Origin: Candidatus Wallbacteria bacterium
GTDB taxonomy: Bacteria > Muiribacteriota > UBA6191 > JACPRK01
Length of the DNA stretch: 6,684 bases
Reading direction: 5' to 3'
NCBI GenBank assembly: GCA_016199905.1
Contig: JACQFU010000035.1
Coordinates: forward strand, 1 to 6,684
In this document: positions 6,003-6,684 of the stretch, in pieces
Numbering within the stretch: the first letter of the stretch is position 1
Layout: every line of letters begins with the position of its first letter
The notes under the pieces: model-generated
Databases searched by the model: none
Told to the model about the DNA's origin: nothing
What the model saw: the letters and a program-made list of their open reading frames with translations, nothing else
Position numbers and translations under genes: made by a program

Positions 6003-6684
6003 TCAGTTCACGAACCACCAGGTCACTTCGCCGCTGGTGCTCTCGATCAAGTGTTTGTCGTAGCTGCGTAGACCGAGCAGCTTGTACCAGGTGCCGTTCA
6101 TCAGGTCGATGCCGGCCAGATTGGTCGTTCGACCGGTGCGATCCCGGCCGCTCTCGGCCTGGGGGTGGCCGTTGGGATTGCGCCAGTAGGGGTCGTTGAT
6201 GTTCCAGGGACCGACGTCGTAGACCGTGGCGTCGGCGTCTCGGTGGTTCTTCAGGTACACCACGTGGGTCTTGCGGTGTAGAGCCGAGGGGTCCGGGAGC
6301 GCGACACCTTCCGTCCATTGCTGGATGACCAGCCCCGAGGAGGTGTGACCTCCGATTAGCCCTTCGGCAGTGGCATACACGGTGAACTTCGGGCCGCCGG
6401 AGCTGGCACCGCCGCTCCCGGATGAGGAGTCCCGGCCGGGCTTGCGCGGGCGCTGCTGCCGGGCCCCGCCCGTGCCTCGCGACTTGCTTCGCGAGCCCAA
6501 CCCTGCCGAGGGATTGAACGAAGACGCGGCCGGCCCTTCGAGCTCGACGGTTCGCAGCGGCGGCAGCGTCGCGTCCCCGCGGAGGGCTGCCAGCAACCGC
6601 TGATCGAAGCTGTTCAGATCGATCAGCGAGCTGCCCATCAGCTCGAGCAGCACAGGCCACGAGCTGCTTGCTGTCACGAAGAAC
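6003..6684 (-). CDS. Probable secreted protein with double-psi-beta-barrel-like C-terminal domain (5' end outside window)
   Basis: The frame is open through the right edge (FF precedes a possible GTG at 6677), so the N-terminus and any signal peptide are missing. Numbering from that GTG: a mixed hydrophobic/polar segment (1-48) is followed by a low-complexity Ser/Gly/Arg/Pro linker (50-96), then a compact domain at 97-224. That domain has KFTVYATAEGLIGGHTSSG, VALPDPSALHRK, VYDVGPWNINDPYW (152-164), GRTTNLAGIDLMNGTW (182-196) and a short aromatic C-terminus TWWFVN. The ATxEGLxGGxTxxG / VALP / DVGPWNxxDxYW / AGIDLxxGT series is the same order I recall from secreted actinobacterial proteins of unknown function with an RlpA/expansin-like barrel, where the Asp of DVGPW would sit at the catalytic position. 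Cell-wall binding or cleavage is therefore an inference. The stop TGA (complement of 6003-6005) is 55 bases before the acyltransferase ATG, suggesting one operon. Confidence 0.75.
   Translation of the reverse strand, partial: FFVTASSSWPVLLELMGSSLIDLNSFDQRLLAALRGDATLPPLRTVELEGPAASSFNPSAGLGSRSKSRGTGGARQQRPRKPGRDSSSGSGGASSGGPKFTVYATAEGLIGGHTSSGLVIQQWTEGVALPDPSALHRKTHVVYLKNHRDADATVYDVGPWNINDPYWRNPNGHPQAESGRDRTGRTTNLAGIDLMNGTWYKLLGLRSYDKHLIESTSGEVTWWFVN

Noticed and set aside
3443..6199. 918-residue plus-strand frame
   Set aside because: Exactly antisense to the exported protein and acyltransferase genes; rich in Arg, Gln, Gly and Pro without any motif.
1..6684. tRNA, rRNA, CRISPR, IS ends or phage genes
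   Set aside because: No cloverleaf, rRNA stretch, spaced direct repeats, transposase motifs or terminal inverted repeats were seen on either strand.

Overview
This is a GC-rich chromosomal stretch from a bacterium. The gene mix is a D-hydantoinase, a secreted YceI lipid binder, an acyl-CoA carboxylase beta-type protein and a multi-membrane-span acyltransferase. That, with dense packing, long antisense reading frames and strong third-position GC, suggests a Myxococcota/deltaproteobacteria-like or similar high-GC Gram-negative genome. The taxonomic guess is weak. No phage, IS element, CRISPR array, tRNA or rRNA was seen.

Layout. Bases 1-439 (+) hold the C-terminal part of a dihydropyrimidinase/D-hydantoinase; the gene enters from the left edge. 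Bases about 417-1050 (-) hold a small predicted secreted protein with a clear signal peptide. Its frame is open all the way to the left edge, so it is easily missed. The convergent ends of these two genes (about 395-540) look disturbed: neither frame ends where its protein should, and a one-base indel is suspected. A 155-base divergent intergenic region (1051-1205) separates the secreted protein from yceI (1206-1838, +). A GTG-started acyl-CoA carboxylase carboxyltransferase homologue (1866-3332, +) follows after 27 bases. It has a textbook N-terminal half and a strongly diverged C-terminal half.

The right half is on the minus strand, transcribed leftward in this order: a secreted protein with a double-psi-beta-barrel-like C-terminal domain (6003 to the right edge, 5' end missing); a membrane protein fusing a DUF2878-like domain to a PlsC-type acyltransferase (4352-5947); and an exported or lipoprotein-like protein with an FG-GAP-like motif and a TPR-like segment (3311-4249). 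Its stop codon lies inside the end of the carboxyltransferase gene, giving a 22-base convergent overlap. The spacings (55 and 102 bases) allow one transcript, and all three products are expected at the cell envelope, so a role in envelope lipid or wall maintenance is a reasonable but unproven inference.

The points most worth a second look are: a strong hairpin that encloses the likely ribosome binding site and the first two bases of the start codon of the acyltransferase gene; the DUF2878-acyltransferase fusion itself; the decayed C-terminal half of the carboxyltransferase; and the disturbed convergent gene ends near 400-540.
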